Below, piece by piece: positions 16,289 to 25,601 of a stretch of 64,000 nucleotides of DNA (its first letter is position 1; each line of letters starts with the position of its first letter). Below the pieces are notes generated by a model that saw only the letters and a program-made list of their open reading frames with translations, was not told the origin of the DNA and ran no database searches. The translations under genes were made by a program, and so were the position numbers. Source of the stretch: Arthrobacter globiformis (GTDB lineage: Bacteria > Actinomycetota > Actinomycetes > Actinomycetales > Micrococcaceae); assembly GCF_030817195.1 (NCBI RefSeq), contig NZ_JAUSYZ010000001.1, positions 434,001 to 498,000 on the forward strand, written 5' to 3'.

Positions 16289-17725
16289 TTAGGAAAGAAA
16301 CGGCACGATCAGCGAGGTTACGAAGAGCACCAGCGCCCCGCCGAGCCGGTTGGTGAGGGCCGCGAAAGGCATGAGGTGCATGCGGTTCGCCGCGCTCAGC
16401 ACCGACACGTCGCCGCTGCCGCCGGTGTCCGCCATCACCAGGCCGGGCGTGATGGATGCCTCGACGAAGTTGAACTTGACCAGCCAGCCGAGGACACCGG
16501 AGGTCAGGGTCGCGATGACGACGGTGGAAACGGTCAGGAGGATGAACAGCGGGTTGCTCAATGAGGCGAGCACATCGGTGATGTCGATGTAGGTCAGACT
16601 GACACCCACGAGCAGGGCCGGTACCAGGATGGCGCCGATCAGGTCGCCCCAGTCCGCTGTGGAGTCCTCCACATCCCTCGGGAGCAGGCCGAAGATCTTA
16701 ACCGCTGCGGCCGCGATGATGGTCCAGGCGTAGGGGTGCAGTCCGGGGATGAGGGCGGCGGCCAGGTTGCCGAAGACGAAGAGGCTGCCGGCGATGAGCA
16801 GGCCCTTGCCCAGGGCGATGAAGGAGGACGTGTCGCGCTTGGGCGGCAGGGTGAGCTCGTCGGAGCGGCCCTTGATCCGCAGCAGCTGGCCGTGGCCGTT
16901 GAAGCCGACGAACAGCTGCTTCTTGCGTTTGCCCAGGCCGTTGTAGATGCCGGCGATGAGGATGCAGACCACGTTGGCCATGACGACGGCGGACATCAGG
17001 TCACCCATGAAGGTGGCGGAGTCGCCGCCGGTGGCGGAGGCGTACATCTCCGACATGGGCAGGGCCCCGACGCCCAGGCCTCCGGCCATGATGGGCGCGG
17101 CGACGAAGAGGATGCCTTCGATGAATCCGAACCCGGTGAGGGCCGCGATGAGCCCCACCAGGACGAATGTGGCCAGGAGGCAGCCCACGACAGGTACCGC
17201 GAATCGCGGGCCGGCCTTCAGCAGGAGGGCACGGGGCATGCCAAGGATGGAGCCGGCGATGATGCCGACGACGAAGAAGTCCAGGAAGCCATGGCCGTCG
17301 ATGAAGTTCTGCACCACCGTGACCATGTTCTCCGGCATCACGCCGAGGAAGGCCAAGGTGGCGGGCGCGAAGGTGCACAGGATGGTGGGCAGCCCGAAGT
17401 CGCGGACCACCGGGAGCAGGTTGCCGATCCAGATGAAGAGCCCGCCGAGCAGGATGGTGGTTGCGAAGCCGGCGACCATGGTGTCCGGGAGGTTGCCGGT
17501 GATTGCCGCCGCGAGGACCAGCCCCGCAAGGACCAGGTAGAGCGGGGCCGGGAGACTGGCGATTTTAGGTCCCAGCCGGCCGGGATAGTGCGTGCCCGGG
17601 CGCGGACCCGCGGTGCGGGCCACCGGATGCTCGATGCCGCCGGCAGGGCCGGGGCCGGTCTCGCTCATGGGCTGGTCCGTAGGTTCGTTGGTGAGGTCCG
17701 TGGTACGTGAATTTGTAGACATCAT
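16289..17725 (-). CDS. 2-hydroxycarboxylate transporter family protein (CitS/MaeN type)
   Basis: Membrane symporter of about 478 residues with at least ten hydrophobic segments. Both diagnostic GGxG motifs of the 2HCT re-entrant loops are present: PIMAGGLGVGALPMSEMYA in the middle and MADTGGSGDVSVLSAANRM near the C-terminus. Known members carry citrate, malate or lactate with Na+ or H+. Two adjacent ATGs (17725 and 17722) follow GGGGACA; a TTG at 17734 is less likely. It is surrounded by a CoA lyase, CoA transferase and ThDP enzyme, so the transported acid is probably their substrate. Confidence 0.9.
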   Translation of the reverse strand: MMSTNSRTTDLTNEPTDQPMSETGPGPAGGIEHPVARTAGPRPGTHYPGRLGPKIASLPAPLYLVLAGLVLAAAITGNLPDTMVAGFATTILLGGLFIWIGNLLPVVRDFGLPTILCTFAPATLAFLGVMPENMVTVVQNFIDGHGFLDFFVVGIIAGSILGMPRALLLKAGPRFAVPVVGCLLATFVLVGLIAALTGFGFIEGILFVAAPIMAGGLGVGALPMSEMYASATGGDSATFMGDLMSAVVMANVVCILIAGIYNGLGKRKKQLFVGFNGHGQLLRIKGRSDELTLPPKRDTSSFIALGKGLLIAGSLFVFGNLAAALIPGLHPYAWTIIAAAAVKIFGLLPRDVEDSTADWGDLIGAILVPALLVGVSLTYIDITDVLASLSNPLFILLTVSTVVIATLTSGVLGWLVKFNFVEASITPGLVMADTGGSGDVSVLSAANRMHLMPFAALTNRLGGALVLFVTSLIVPFLS

Positions 17726-17797
17726 TGTCCCCAAAACGTTTGGAGGGAAGACCGCTGTCGGCGGCCTGTGGACGGGAAGTTGAAACGGGAAAAGCGG

Positions 17798-18673
17798 TTA
17801 GCGCGCCGGGTCGAGTACCCCGGCTCCCGGTGAATGCGCCACGACGTCACGGGCGAGCCGGACGGCCTCGGCAAGGCGGTCCTCGTCGATGCCGGTCTGG
17901 TGCCCGGCGTCGTGCAGGTGCCGGACAAGTTCCTCGGTTGCGATGTTGCCGTGCGCCCCGGGGGCGAACGGGCAGCCGCCGTAACCGCCGAGGGCTGCAT
18001 CGAAACGGACGACGCCGGACTCCACCGCTGCGCTCACGGTAGCCAGCGCCTGGCTGTGCGCGTTGTGAAGGTGGAGGTAATACGTGAGGTCCGGTTCAGC
18101 CTCGCGGACGTGGTGCAGGCTGGCCATCACCTGAGCGGTGGGGGTGGTGCCGAGCGTGTCCGCGAGACCGATGTCGGTGAGGCCCATGCCCTTGAAGGCA
18201 CGCACCACGCGCAGCAGGTGGGAGGGGTTGATGGCGCCCTCGAAGGGGCAGGTGAACGCGGTGGAGATCCCGGCGAAGAACCGGACGTCCGGCAACTCGG
18301 CCACGGCCGCGCCGAGGCTGGCCAGGGCGTCCTCGATGGCGTGGCCGGCGTTGGCGTTGCTGTGCGCCTGGCTTGCCGAGGTGACCACCTGGATGTCGGT
18401 GGCGCCGGCGTCGGCAGCGCGCTGGATGCCGCGGCCGTTGAGCGCCAGGCTGGTGTAGACGACCCCGGGAACTGCCGGCAGCGACGTGAGGACGTCGGCG
18501 GCGTCGGCCATCTGCGGCACCCGCTTCGGATTCACGAAGGAGGCCACCTCGATGCGCTTCAGCCCGGCGTCGACGAGTGCCTCGGCGATCTCCAACTTGT
18601 GCGCCGTGGAGACGATGACGGGCTCGTCCTGGAGTCCGTCCCGCAGGAAGACGTCCGTTACTTCCACCCTCAT
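17798..18673 (-). CDS. Hydroxymethylglutaryl-CoA lyase-like enzyme
   Basis: DRE-TIM metallolyase of 291 residues. It starts MRVEVTDVFLRDGLQDEPV with the metal-binding RDGLQ, has HLHNAHSQALATV for the metal histidines, and the catalytic loop GGYGGCPFAPGAHGNIATEEL with Cys234. HMG-CoA lyases give acetyl-CoA plus acetoacetate; relatives cleave other branched hydroxyacyl-CoAs. The ribosome site AGGAGG lies inside the last codons of the CoA transferase gene, which ends one base before this ATG, so the two are translationally coupled. The acyl group is unproven: HMG or a citramalyl-like acid both fit. Confidence 0.9.
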   Translation of the reverse strand: MRVEVTDVFLRDGLQDEPVIVSTAHKLEIAEALVDAGLKRIEVASFVNPKRVPQMADAADVLTSLPAVPGVVYTSLALNGRGIQRAADAGATDIQVVTSASQAHSNANAGHAIEDALASLGAAVAELPDVRFFAGISTAFTCPFEGAINPSHLLRVVRAFKGMGLTDIGLADTLGTTPTAQVMASLHHVREAEPDLTYYLHLHNAHSQALATVSAAVESGVVRFDAALGGYGGCPFAPGAHGNIATEELVRHLHDAGHQTGIDEDRLAEAVRLARDVVAHSPGAGVLDPAR

Positions 18674-18674
18674 G

Positions 18675-19910
18675 TCAGCGCACCTCCTGCAGTCCGAGGC
18701 TGGCGATGCCGTCGGCGTCCATTCCGGCAAGGTCCTGCAGGACCTCGGCCGTGTGCTGGCCCAGTTCCGGGCCCACCCAGCAGACGCGCCCCTCGTGGCC
18801 CGGAATCTTCGGCACCACGCCGGGGAAGCGGATCAGCTCGGGCTCGTCCTCGATGACCACTTCATGGGTCTGGATCATATCCCGGGCCAGGTAGTGGCGG
18901 TCGACGGCGATGCTCGGGGCGTCGTACACAGGACCGGCGGGGACACCGGCGTCGTCCAGTTTGTCGAGGACCTCGGTGAGGGGCATGCTGCCGGTCCACG
19001 CGGAGATGGCGCCGTTGAGTTCCTCCTCCCGTGCGCCGCGGGCCTCCGTGGTGAGGAGGGTGGTGTCCTCGGCGAGGTCCTCGCGGCCGATGGCGCGCAT
19101 GAGCCGGACGAAGACCGAGTTTGAGTTGCCGCCGATGACCACCTCGAGGCCGTCGCCGCAGAGGTAGGAGCCGGTGGGAACGACGCCGGGCAGCGCACCG
19201 CCGGTGCGCTGCCGGATCATGCCATAGGCGTCATAGTCCGGGACCAGCGATTCGAGCAGGCTGAAGACCCCTTCATAAAGCGCGACGTCGACAACCTGGG
19301 AGGCTCCAGTCTGCAGTCCGCGGGCCTTCTGCAGCATGAGCATCAGTGCGCCGATGACGCCGTAGAGCCCGGCGACGGTGTCGCCGACGCTGGCTGCCGC
19401 GCGCCCGGCGGGCCGGTCGGGTTCGCCGGTGATGTAGCGCAGGCCGGCGAAGGATTCAGCCGAGCTGCCGAAGCCGGCGCGGTTCTTGTACGGGCCGGTC
19501 TGGCCGTAGCCGGAGATCCGCACCATCACGACTTCGGGGTTGAGCTCCTGCAGCACGTCCGGGCCGAGGCCCCACTTCTCCAGCGTGCCGGGACGGAAGT
19601 TTTCGATGACCACGTCGCACTGGGCAGCGATCTTCTTTACCGCCTCGCGTCCCGCCTCGGAGCGGAGGTCCAGGGCCACGGACTTCTTGTTGCGGCCGAT
19701 GGTGCGGAACAGCATGGAGGTGGTGCCGCGGGTTTTGCGCCAGTCACGCAGTTCGTCCCCGCCCTCCGGCTTTTCGATCTTGATGACCTCTGCGCCGAAG
19801 TCGCCGAAGAGGCGGGCGGCGAACGGGGCGGCGATGAAGCTGCCCAGCTCGAGCACGCGAATGCCGCGGAGAGGGAGGGCGTTGCCCTCGATGTGTAGTT
19901 CGTCAGTCAT
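18675..19910 (-). CDS. CaiB/BaiF family (class III) CoA transferase
   Basis: Formyl-CoA-transferase-fold enzyme of 411 residues that moves CoA between carboxylic acids. It begins LRGIRVLELGSFIAAPFAARLFGDFGAEVIKIE and carries LDLRSEAGREAVKKIAAQCDVVIENFRPG. The catalytic aspartate is Asp208 in QVVDVALYEG. The ATG at 19910 follows a GCAGGA site; an upstream extension in frame is not protein-like. As first gene of the leftward cluster it would activate the imported hydroxy-acid for the lyase. The 160 bases upstream hold the cluster promoter and the start of the divergent transglycosylase gene. Confidence 0.9.
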   Translation of the reverse strand: MTDELHIEGNALPLRGIRVLELGSFIAAPFAARLFGDFGAEVIKIEKPEGGDELRDWRKTRGTTSMLFRTIGRNKKSVALDLRSEAGREAVKKIAAQCDVVIENFRPGTLEKWGLGPDVLQELNPEVVMVRISGYGQTGPYKNRAGFGSSAESFAGLRYITGEPDRPAGRAAASVGDTVAGLYGVIGALMLMLQKARGLQTGASQVVDVALYEGVFSLLESLVPDYDAYGMIRQRTGGALPGVVPTGSYLCGDGLEVVIGGNSNSVFVRLMRAIGREDLAEDTTLLTTEARGAREEELNGAISAWTGSMPLTEVLDKLDDAGVPAGPVYDAPSIAVDRHYLARDMIQTHEVVIEDEPELIRFPGVVPKIPGHEGRVCWVGPELGQHTAEVLQDLAGMDADGIASLGLQEVR

Positions 19911-20072
19911 GTCATTCCTGCCTGCGCTTTTGGCGCCGAGTTTCCCATTCTCTGGGAAGTGCTTGTCATTAGGCGGAGAAACGATAGCAGGGCCGTGTGA
20001 CCTGCGCAACAGGGTAGTGACGCCTTTGTATGCCGGGGGCAATTGCGCGCCGCCGCCGGGTTAGGCTGTTCC

Positions 20073-20846
20073 GTGCTCCGTCTGAAACGCCTTGCGGTTC
20101 TCAGCCTTTTCGCGTTCTGCGCCATCACCGCGGGCGCGTTCTGGCTCCTCGGCGCGACCAATGCGGGCGTGCCCGGCGCGGGGAAGGCCGGCGTGGGGAT
20201 GCGCGCGGCCCAGCCGGCCCCGCCGCAGGCCGCGGGAAAGTTCGCGCCGCCGGCAAGTGGCAGTGCGCATGCCGTGAACATCACCAGGACCGTCGACCCG
20301 GGCTGGCTGGCCCGCACCGCCGCGCGGACGGGAATCCCCGCCCGGGCCCTGCGGGCGTACGTCGCCGCGGCCGGCATGGCGAATGCCGCAGCGCCGGCGT
20401 GCAGGATCGGCTGGAACACGGTGGCCGCCGTCGGGTTCGTGGAATCCGCGCACGGTGCCCTCGGGGGAGGCCGCCTCATGGCTTCGGGGGAGGTGAGTGG
20501 CCCGATCGTCGGGCCTGGCCTCAACGGCGACGGATTCGCTGCCATTGCCGATACCGACGGCGGCGCGCTGGACGGCGACGCCCTCTGGGACCGCGCCGTC
20601 GGGCCCATGCAGTTCATCCCCTCCACATGGAAGCTGGCAGGGCGGGACGCGAACGGCGATGGGGTGGCCGATCCGCACAACATCGACGACGCCGCCCTCA
20701 GTGCGGCCGGCTACCTGTGCGCCGGCGGCCGCGATCTCACCACGGCGCAGGGATGGAGCGACGCCATCTGGTCCTACAACCAGTCGGAGGCTTACCTGGA
20801 CCAAGTGGGCGAGGCGGCTGTTGAATACGCAGGACAGGCCGGCTAG
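20073..20846 (+). CDS. Secreted lytic murein transglycosylase (MltB-like)
   Basis: Cell-wall hydrolase of about 257 residues that cleaves peptidoglycan glycan strands. A signal anchor (LKRLAVLSLFAFCAITAGAFWLL) precedes a linker and the catalytic domain, with the glutamate region AVGFVESAHGALGGG and the downstream DRAVGPMQFIPSTWKLAGRDANGDGVADPHNIDDAALSAAGYLC and IWSYNQSEAYL motifs. The GTG at 20073 directly before LRLKRLA is preferred; an in-frame TTG at 20043 is possible. A frame on the other strand is a shadow. Confidence 0.87.
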   Translation: MLRLKRLAVLSLFAFCAITAGAFWLLGATNAGVPGAGKAGVGMRAAQPAPPQAAGKFAPPASGSAHAVNITRTVDPGWLARTAARTGIPARALRAYVAAAGMANAAAPACRIGWNTVAAVGFVESAHGALGGGRLMASGEVSGPIVGPGLNGDGFAAIADTDGGALDGDALWDRAVGPMQFIPSTWKLAGRDANGDGVADPHNIDDAALSAAGYLCAGGRDLTTAQGWSDAIWSYNQSEAYLDQVGEAAVEYAGQAG

Positions 20847-21026
20847 TCCAGGCCGCCGTCGGTGGGGGTCTGTGTGTGAGGGGCTGAGCTCATGGGATTC
20901 CTAAGCGTTGAGGCCGCAGCAGCAGGCGGCGGGAAGGGCATGAGCGCAAGCTAAAGCCAGCTCATGGACGCCGCGGATGCAGGGAGGCGGTGGCAGCGCC
21001 GTCAGTGCCAATTTCCCGCCCGGGAC

Positions 21027-21692
21027 TTAGCCCCGCCGGCCCACCATCTCATTGATCCAGATCGGCGCGAAGGGCGACGTGCAGTTCGGCGGGGTCGGGT
21101 AGTCCTTCAGCACTTCCAGCCGTTCGCCGATCTCGATGGCCCGGGACCGGTGGTCCGGGTGCTCGATGCCGATCTGCGCCAGGGTATGGTTCATGGCCCA
21201 CTGCAGGCGTTCCGGAGCGCCTTTCATTTCGGCTTCGATCGTGTCCAGGAGCCCGGGCAGGTCGAGGCCCTCCGGCTTTTTCGCGACCCGGGCCGTGGTC
21301 AGGGCCCAGCCGGCGCTCGCGACCACCGGGTCCGGGTCGTCAGTCCAGGCGACGCGCAGTTGTTCAGCGTGCGGGCTCTTCTTCACCACATAGTTCACCA
21401 GCCAGTCATGCACCTTGGGGGCGCGGGCCCTGCGTAGCATGACGTCCAGTTCCTGCAGCTCGAATGCCTTCGGCCGGCAGATCAGCAGTGACAGTAAGCG
21501 GGCAGCGGTGTCATCTGTGGCCCACAATTCACGGGCAAGGCCGTGCTGTGTCTTGAGCCGCTTCGCGACCGCGCGCAATGCGGACAGGTTCACGCCGTGG
21601 TCATCGCCGCGTTTCTGGTTCGCCGCGCGCATCTTCGGATCGTCAAGCGCGGACAGTTCGGCCATTAAACCGTCAACTGTTGTCTCCGCCAT
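21027..21692 (-). CDS. DNA alkylation repair-like (AlkD/HEAT-like) protein
   Basis: Helical-repeat protein of 221 residues that resembles the DNA alkylation repair family: NLSALRAVAKRLKTQHGLARELWATDDTAARLLSLLICRP early, then APKVHDWLVNYVVKKSPHAEQLRVAW and SAGWALTTARVAKKPEGLDL. AlkD-type enzymes remove bulky alkylated bases, while many homologues are uncharacterised; key AlkD Trp/Asp residues were not verified. The ATG at 21692 has CAGGAG seven bases upstream. Confidence 0.8.
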   Translation of the reverse strand: MAETTVDGLMAELSALDDPKMRAANQKRGDDHGVNLSALRAVAKRLKTQHGLARELWATDDTAARLLSLLICRPKAFELQELDVMLRRARAPKVHDWLVNYVVKKSPHAEQLRVAWTDDPDPVVASAGWALTTARVAKKPEGLDLPGLLDTIEAEMKGAPERLQWAMNHTLAQIGIEHPDHRSRAIEIGERLEVLKDYPTPPNCTSPFAPIWINEMVGRRG

Positions 21693-21821
21693 TGCTGCTC
21701 CTGCTCCCTGGCTGCCGTTCCTCGCATTGTACGGTGGCGGGCCGACGGCCGACCCGGCAGCCCGCTGATCATGGACTAAAGTCAAAGCAACACATCCCAG
21801 AAAGGCGGTTCCTGCCGGCCC

Positions 21822-22976
21822 ATGAGTGCGCCCGGATACCTTGCCGCTTCGATACCCCCGAGGATGGCCATGGCCGGCTCCGCCGTGGCGATCCCGATCC
21901 TCGCTGTGCAGCAACTGAACGATGTGGGGATCGGCGGCGCGCTGGTGGCCGTGTCCCTTGGCCCGAGCGTCCTCGCCGCACCGCTGGCAGGTGCAGCCCT
22001 CGACCGTGCCCGGCGCCCCGCCCTGCTTGTGGCAGCTTCCGGGGTATTTACCGCCCTGGCTTTCGCCGTAACCGCATTCCTCGGCCAGCTCCCTCTGCCG
22101 CTTGTGTTCACCTGCCTGGGTGTGGCGGGGGCAGCTTCACCCTTCTACATGGGCGGGCTTTCCAGCTTCGTCGCCGATGTAATCCCCGGCGGCCGCCGGG
22201 CGTTTGCTTTCGATGCCCTTTCCTACAATGTCTCAGCCGTCGCGGGACCGGCCTTCGTGGCCATCATGGCTGTGTTCCTCCCCGGCGGGGCCGCGCTCGC
22301 GGTGCTGTCGGCCACCGCCGCCGCAGGCGCAGTGAGCGTTGCCGTCATCGGGCTGAAGCCGCACGCAGCTCCAAGGGTTTCGCCGTGGGAGGCAGTCGCC
22401 GCCGGACTGCACCGGATCTTCAGCCACCGCCCTCTGGCGGTAGTCACCGCTGCTTCCACGCTGACCCAGCTTGGCCAGGGCGGACTGGCGATCGCCGCCG
22501 TCGCCCTCTCCATCGAGCGGATCGGCTCACCCAGCGACGGCGCGCTGGTGGTGACCTCCTTCGCCGTCGGCAGTCTGCTGGGCGCGCTGTTCGAGACGGT
22601 CCGTCCCAGCCGGGCACGGCCGCAGGCCGTCATGATGGCCGGCTTCCTCGCCACCGGCCTCCTGACAGTCGGCGCTGCGGTGGACATCGGGACGGCCTGG
22701 ACCGTCGTCGCCATCGGCCTGTCCGGCGTCTTCACGGCATCCACCGCCGCCGCGATGCTCTTCCTGCGCAACCATCTGAGCCCGCCCCACCTCAGGTCCC
22801 AGATCTTCACCGTCGGCGCGGGCTTTCGCGCCAGCGCCTCGGCCGGCGGCGCAGCCCTGGCTGCCTCCGCGACGGGATTCGGCGGCGCACTCAGCCTTGT
22901 TGTGGTCGGTACCGTCTGGGTTGTGTCAGCCGCGCTGATGGCCGCCTACCCGCGAGGCGTTCAAGCCGACGCCTAG
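21822..22976 (+). CDS. MFS transporter
   Basis: Major facilitator protein of 384 residues with about twelve hydrophobic segments and a family-type loop ALDRARRPALLVAASGVFTALAF after segment 2. The segment-11 region RNHLSPPHLRSQIFTVGAGFRASASAGGAAL resembles drug/sugar exporters of the SotB/CmlA kind. An AAAGGCGG ribosome site is upstream. It is divergent from the AlkD-like gene. Substrate unknown. Confidence 0.85.
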   Translation: MSAPGYLAASIPPRMAMAGSAVAIPILAVQQLNDVGIGGALVAVSLGPSVLAAPLAGAALDRARRPALLVAASGVFTALAFAVTAFLGQLPLPLVFTCLGVAGAASPFYMGGLSSFVADVIPGGRRAFAFDALSYNVSAVAGPAFVAIMAVFLPGGAALAVLSATAAAGAVSVAVIGLKPHAAPRVSPWEAVAAGLHRIFSHRPLAVVTAASTLTQLGQGGLAIAAVALSIERIGSPSDGALVVTSFAVGSLLGALFETVRPSRARPQAVMMAGFLATGLLTVGAAVDIGTAWTVVAIGLSGVFTASTAAAMLFLRNHLSPPHLRSQIFTVGAGFRASASAGGAALAASATGFGGALSLVVVGTVWVVSAALMAAYPRGVQADA

Positions 22977-23106
22977 GCGAAGCCACGGAGTGACATGGAA
23001 ACACCCGATATAGTTAAGGGCACTATGGACGACCCTCCTTCACATATGCCCTGGCCCCTCACCCATTTGACCGGCAAGCCGGTTACTACGGGAGAGGGGC
23101 GCCCCA

Positions 23107-24468
23107 ATGAATGAATGGATCATGATCGGGATCGGCCTGATCCTGACAGTCGGCACCGGATTCTTCGTCGCATCCGAGTTTGCCCTGGTCAATCTTGACC
23201 GCAACGACCTGGAAGCTCGCCAGGCCCGGGGTGAGAAACGCCTTGCCCCCACCATCAAAGCCCTGAAAATCACCTCGACGCATCTTTCCGGTGCGCAGCT
23301 GGGCATCACCCTCACCACCCTCCTGACCGGTTACACCTTTGAACCTGCCATCAGCATGCTGCTGAGTGGGCCGCTGACGGCGGTCGGGTTCCCGGAAGGC
23401 CTCGTGCCCGGGGTGGGTGCCGTCGTCGCGATTTTCATCGCCACCATCTTCTCGATGGTGATCGGCGAGCTGGTTCCCAAGAACTTCGCGCTGGCGCTGC
23501 CGCTGGCCACCGCCAAGGTGGTGATACCGTTCCAGGCCCTGTTTACCACGGTGTTCAAGCCCGTCATCCTCCTGTTCAACAACACCGCAAACGCGGTCAT
23601 CAGGTCCTTCGGCATAGAGCCCAAGGAGGAACTCTCAGGTGCCCGCAGCGCCGAGGAACTGAGCTCGCTGGTCCGCCGCTCCGCGCTGGAAGGCGTCCTC
23701 GACCTGGACCACGCGGCCCTGCTGCACCGGACGCTGCGCTTCTCCGAGCACAGCGCCGCGGATGTTCTGACGCCGCGCGTGCGGATGACCGCGGTGAACA
23801 CCGATGACACGGCCGAGCAGATCATCGCGCTGGCCAGCTCCACCGGCTATTCGCGGTTTCCCGTCATCGGCCGCGACCGCGACGACGTGCTCGGCGTGCT
23901 CCACGTCAAGCAGGCCTTCGCCGTGGCCCTTGAGGAACGCGCGAACGTGTTCGCCGCCGACCTGATGATCGAACCGCTCATGGTTCCCGAATCCATGGGG
24001 GTCGACTCCCTCCTGGTGCTGCTGCGCAAGCAGGGCCTGCAGGTGGCCATTGTCTCCGACGAGCACGGCGGAACTGCCGGCATTGTCACCCTGGAGGACC
24101 TGGTGGAGGAGATCGTCGGCGAACTGGAGGATGAGCACGACCGCGCCCGTGTGGGCGTGGTCCGGACCGGCCGGTCCATCACGTTCGACGCGTCGCTGCG
24201 CCCGGACGAGCTCCTGGACCGGACCGGCATCGCCGTCCCCGACGGTGAGGACTACGACACCGTGGCCGGTTTCGTCACGGACCAGCTGGACCGCATCCCT
24301 GAACTCGGCGACGAGGTGGCCATCGACGGCGGCACCCTCCGCGTGGAGCGGGTGGCCGGCACGCACGTCGAGCGCCTCAAATTCACGCCGGAGGAATCGG
24401 CGGGGCCACCCAAAAGTGCCCACGACCGGATCGTTGACAGCCTGACCCAGGAGCTGACCCATGAGTGA
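23107..24468 (+). CDS. CNNM/CorC (hemolysin C) family membrane protein, full-length
   Basis: Protein of 453 residues: an N-terminal CNNM/DUF21 membrane domain (IGIGLILTVGTGFFVASEFALVNLDR; FIATIFSMVIGELVPKNFALALP), two cytosolic CBS domains about 205-330 (MTAVNTDDTAEQIIALASSTGYSRFPVIG; VAIVSDEHGGTAGIVTLEDLVEEIVGELEDEHD) and a C-terminal CorC_HlyC domain (about 345-435). Relatives take part in Mg2+ or Co2+ efflux and are often still called hemolysins. It overlaps the next gene by eight bases. Confidence 0.9.
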   Translation: MNEWIMIGIGLILTVGTGFFVASEFALVNLDRNDLEARQARGEKRLAPTIKALKITSTHLSGAQLGITLTTLLTGYTFEPAISMLLSGPLTAVGFPEGLVPGVGAVVAIFIATIFSMVIGELVPKNFALALPLATAKVVIPFQALFTTVFKPVILLFNNTANAVIRSFGIEPKEELSGARSAEELSSLVRRSALEGVLDLDHAALLHRTLRFSEHSAADVLTPRVRMTAVNTDDTAEQIIALASSTGYSRFPVIGRDRDDVLGVLHVKQAFAVALEERANVFAADLMIEPLMVPESMGVDSLLVLLRKQGLQVAIVSDEHGGTAGIVTLEDLVEEIVGELEDEHDRARVGVVRTGRSITFDASLRPDELLDRTGIAVPDGEDYDTVAGFVTDQLDRIPELGDEVAIDGGTLRVERVAGTHVERLKFTPEESAGPPKSAHDRIVDSLTQELTHE

Positions 24469-25504
24469 GTACCTTCCTGGCATCATCTGGCTCGCCGTCC
24501 TGCTGCTGGTCAACGGCTTCTTCGTCGGCGCCGAGTTCGCCGTCATCTCCGCCCGCCGTTCACAGATCGAACCCAAGGCTGAGGCGGGCAGCAAGGCCGC
24601 GAAAACCACGCTGTGGGCGATGGAGCACGCCACGCTCATGCTGGCCACCAGCCAGCTGGGCATCACCGTCTGCTCGCTGGTGATCCTGAACGTTTCCGAG
24701 CCGGCGATCCACCACCTGCTGGAGATCCCATTGGGCCTGACGTCCCTGTCCGCGGAGACGATCGGAATCATCGCCTTTGTGGCGGCGCTGCTGCTGGTGA
24801 CTTTCCTGCACGTGGTCCTCGGCGAGATGGTCCCCAAGAACATCTCGTTCTCGGTGCCCACCCGCGCCGCGCTCATCCTGGCCCCGCCGCTGGTGATGGT
24901 GGCGCGCGTGTTCAAACCGGTGATCTGGACCCTGAACGGCATCGCCAACTCCATCCTCCGCCTGTTCCGGGTGGAACCCAAGGACGAGGCCACCAGCGCC
25001 TACACCCTGGACGAGGTGGCGAACATCGTCGAGCAGTCCACGAGGGAAGGCGTCCTGACCGACAACACCGGTGCCCTCACCGCAGCCTTCGAATTTACGG
25101 AGAAGACCGTGGCCGACGTCGAGGTTCCCATCACGGAAATGGTGCTCCTGCCGGCGTCGTCGACTCCGGCAGACATCCAGCGGGCCGTCGCCGAGCACGG
25201 GTACTCCCGGTACATCCTGACCGACGACGACGGCGACCCCTCCGGTTACCTTCACCTGAAGGACGTCATGGACCTCACCACACCGGAGAAGTTCACCCGG
25301 CCCGTGCCGGAGAAACGGATCCGCCGACTGGCCTCGACCTTCCGCGGCAGCGACCTGGAGGACGCCCTCGAGACCATGCGCCGCACCGGCGCCCACGTGG
25401 CCCGGGTGTTCGACGCGCGTGGCAACACCACGGGTGTGCTGTTCCTCGAGGACATCATCGAAGAACTGGTGGGCGAGGTACAGGACGCCACCAGCAGCTC
25501 CTAA
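24461..25504 (+). CDS. CNNM/CorC family membrane protein, without CorC_HlyC tail
   Basis: Paralogue of the gene before it, 347 residues. It has the CNNM/DUF21 membrane domain (VLLLVNGFFVGAEFAVISARRSQIEPKAEAG; LHVVLGEMVPKNISFSVP) and two CBS domains (MVLLPASSTPADIQRAVAEHGYSRYILTDDDGDPSGYLHLKDV; VARVFDARGNTTGVLFLEDIIEELVGEVQDA), but ends right after the second CBS, about 100 residues shorter. Its ATG lies within the last codons of the first gene, so the two are made together and may form a mixed complex. Confidence 0.9.
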   Translation: MSEYLPGIIWLAVLLLVNGFFVGAEFAVISARRSQIEPKAEAGSKAAKTTLWAMEHATLMLATSQLGITVCSLVILNVSEPAIHHLLEIPLGLTSLSAETIGIIAFVAALLLVTFLHVVLGEMVPKNISFSVPTRAALILAPPLVMVARVFKPVIWTLNGIANSILRLFRVEPKDEATSAYTLDEVANIVEQSTREGVLTDNTGALTAAFEFTEKTVADVEVPITEMVLLPASSTPADIQRAVAEHGYSRYILTDDDGDPSGYLHLKDVMDLTTPEKFTRPVPEKRIRRLASTFRGSDLEDALETMRRTGAHVARVFDARGNTTGVLFLEDIIEELVGEVQDATSSS

Positions 25505-25538
25505 CCACCCTGGAAACAAGCGAACCCGGAACATAACA

Positions 25539-25580
25539 AAGTCCGGTGGCTGGCGGCTGATGCCGCCGGCCACCGGACTT
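25539..25580. terminator. Bidirectional terminator
   Basis: A long near-perfect hairpin pairs AAGTCCGGTGGC at 25539-25550 with GCCACCGGACTT at 25569-25580, with a second inner GGCGGC/GCCGCC pairing. It ends both the CNNM pair (+) and the convergent FN3 gene (-). The stem is flanked by AA and TT. Confidence 0.85.
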
Positions 25581-25601
25581 CAGGGCGTTATGGTTGCGTA
25601 C

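Noticed and set aside
25539..25580. Possible mobile-element end because of the long inverted repeat
   Set aside because: It lies between convergent gene ends, has no target duplication and behaves like a two-way terminator.
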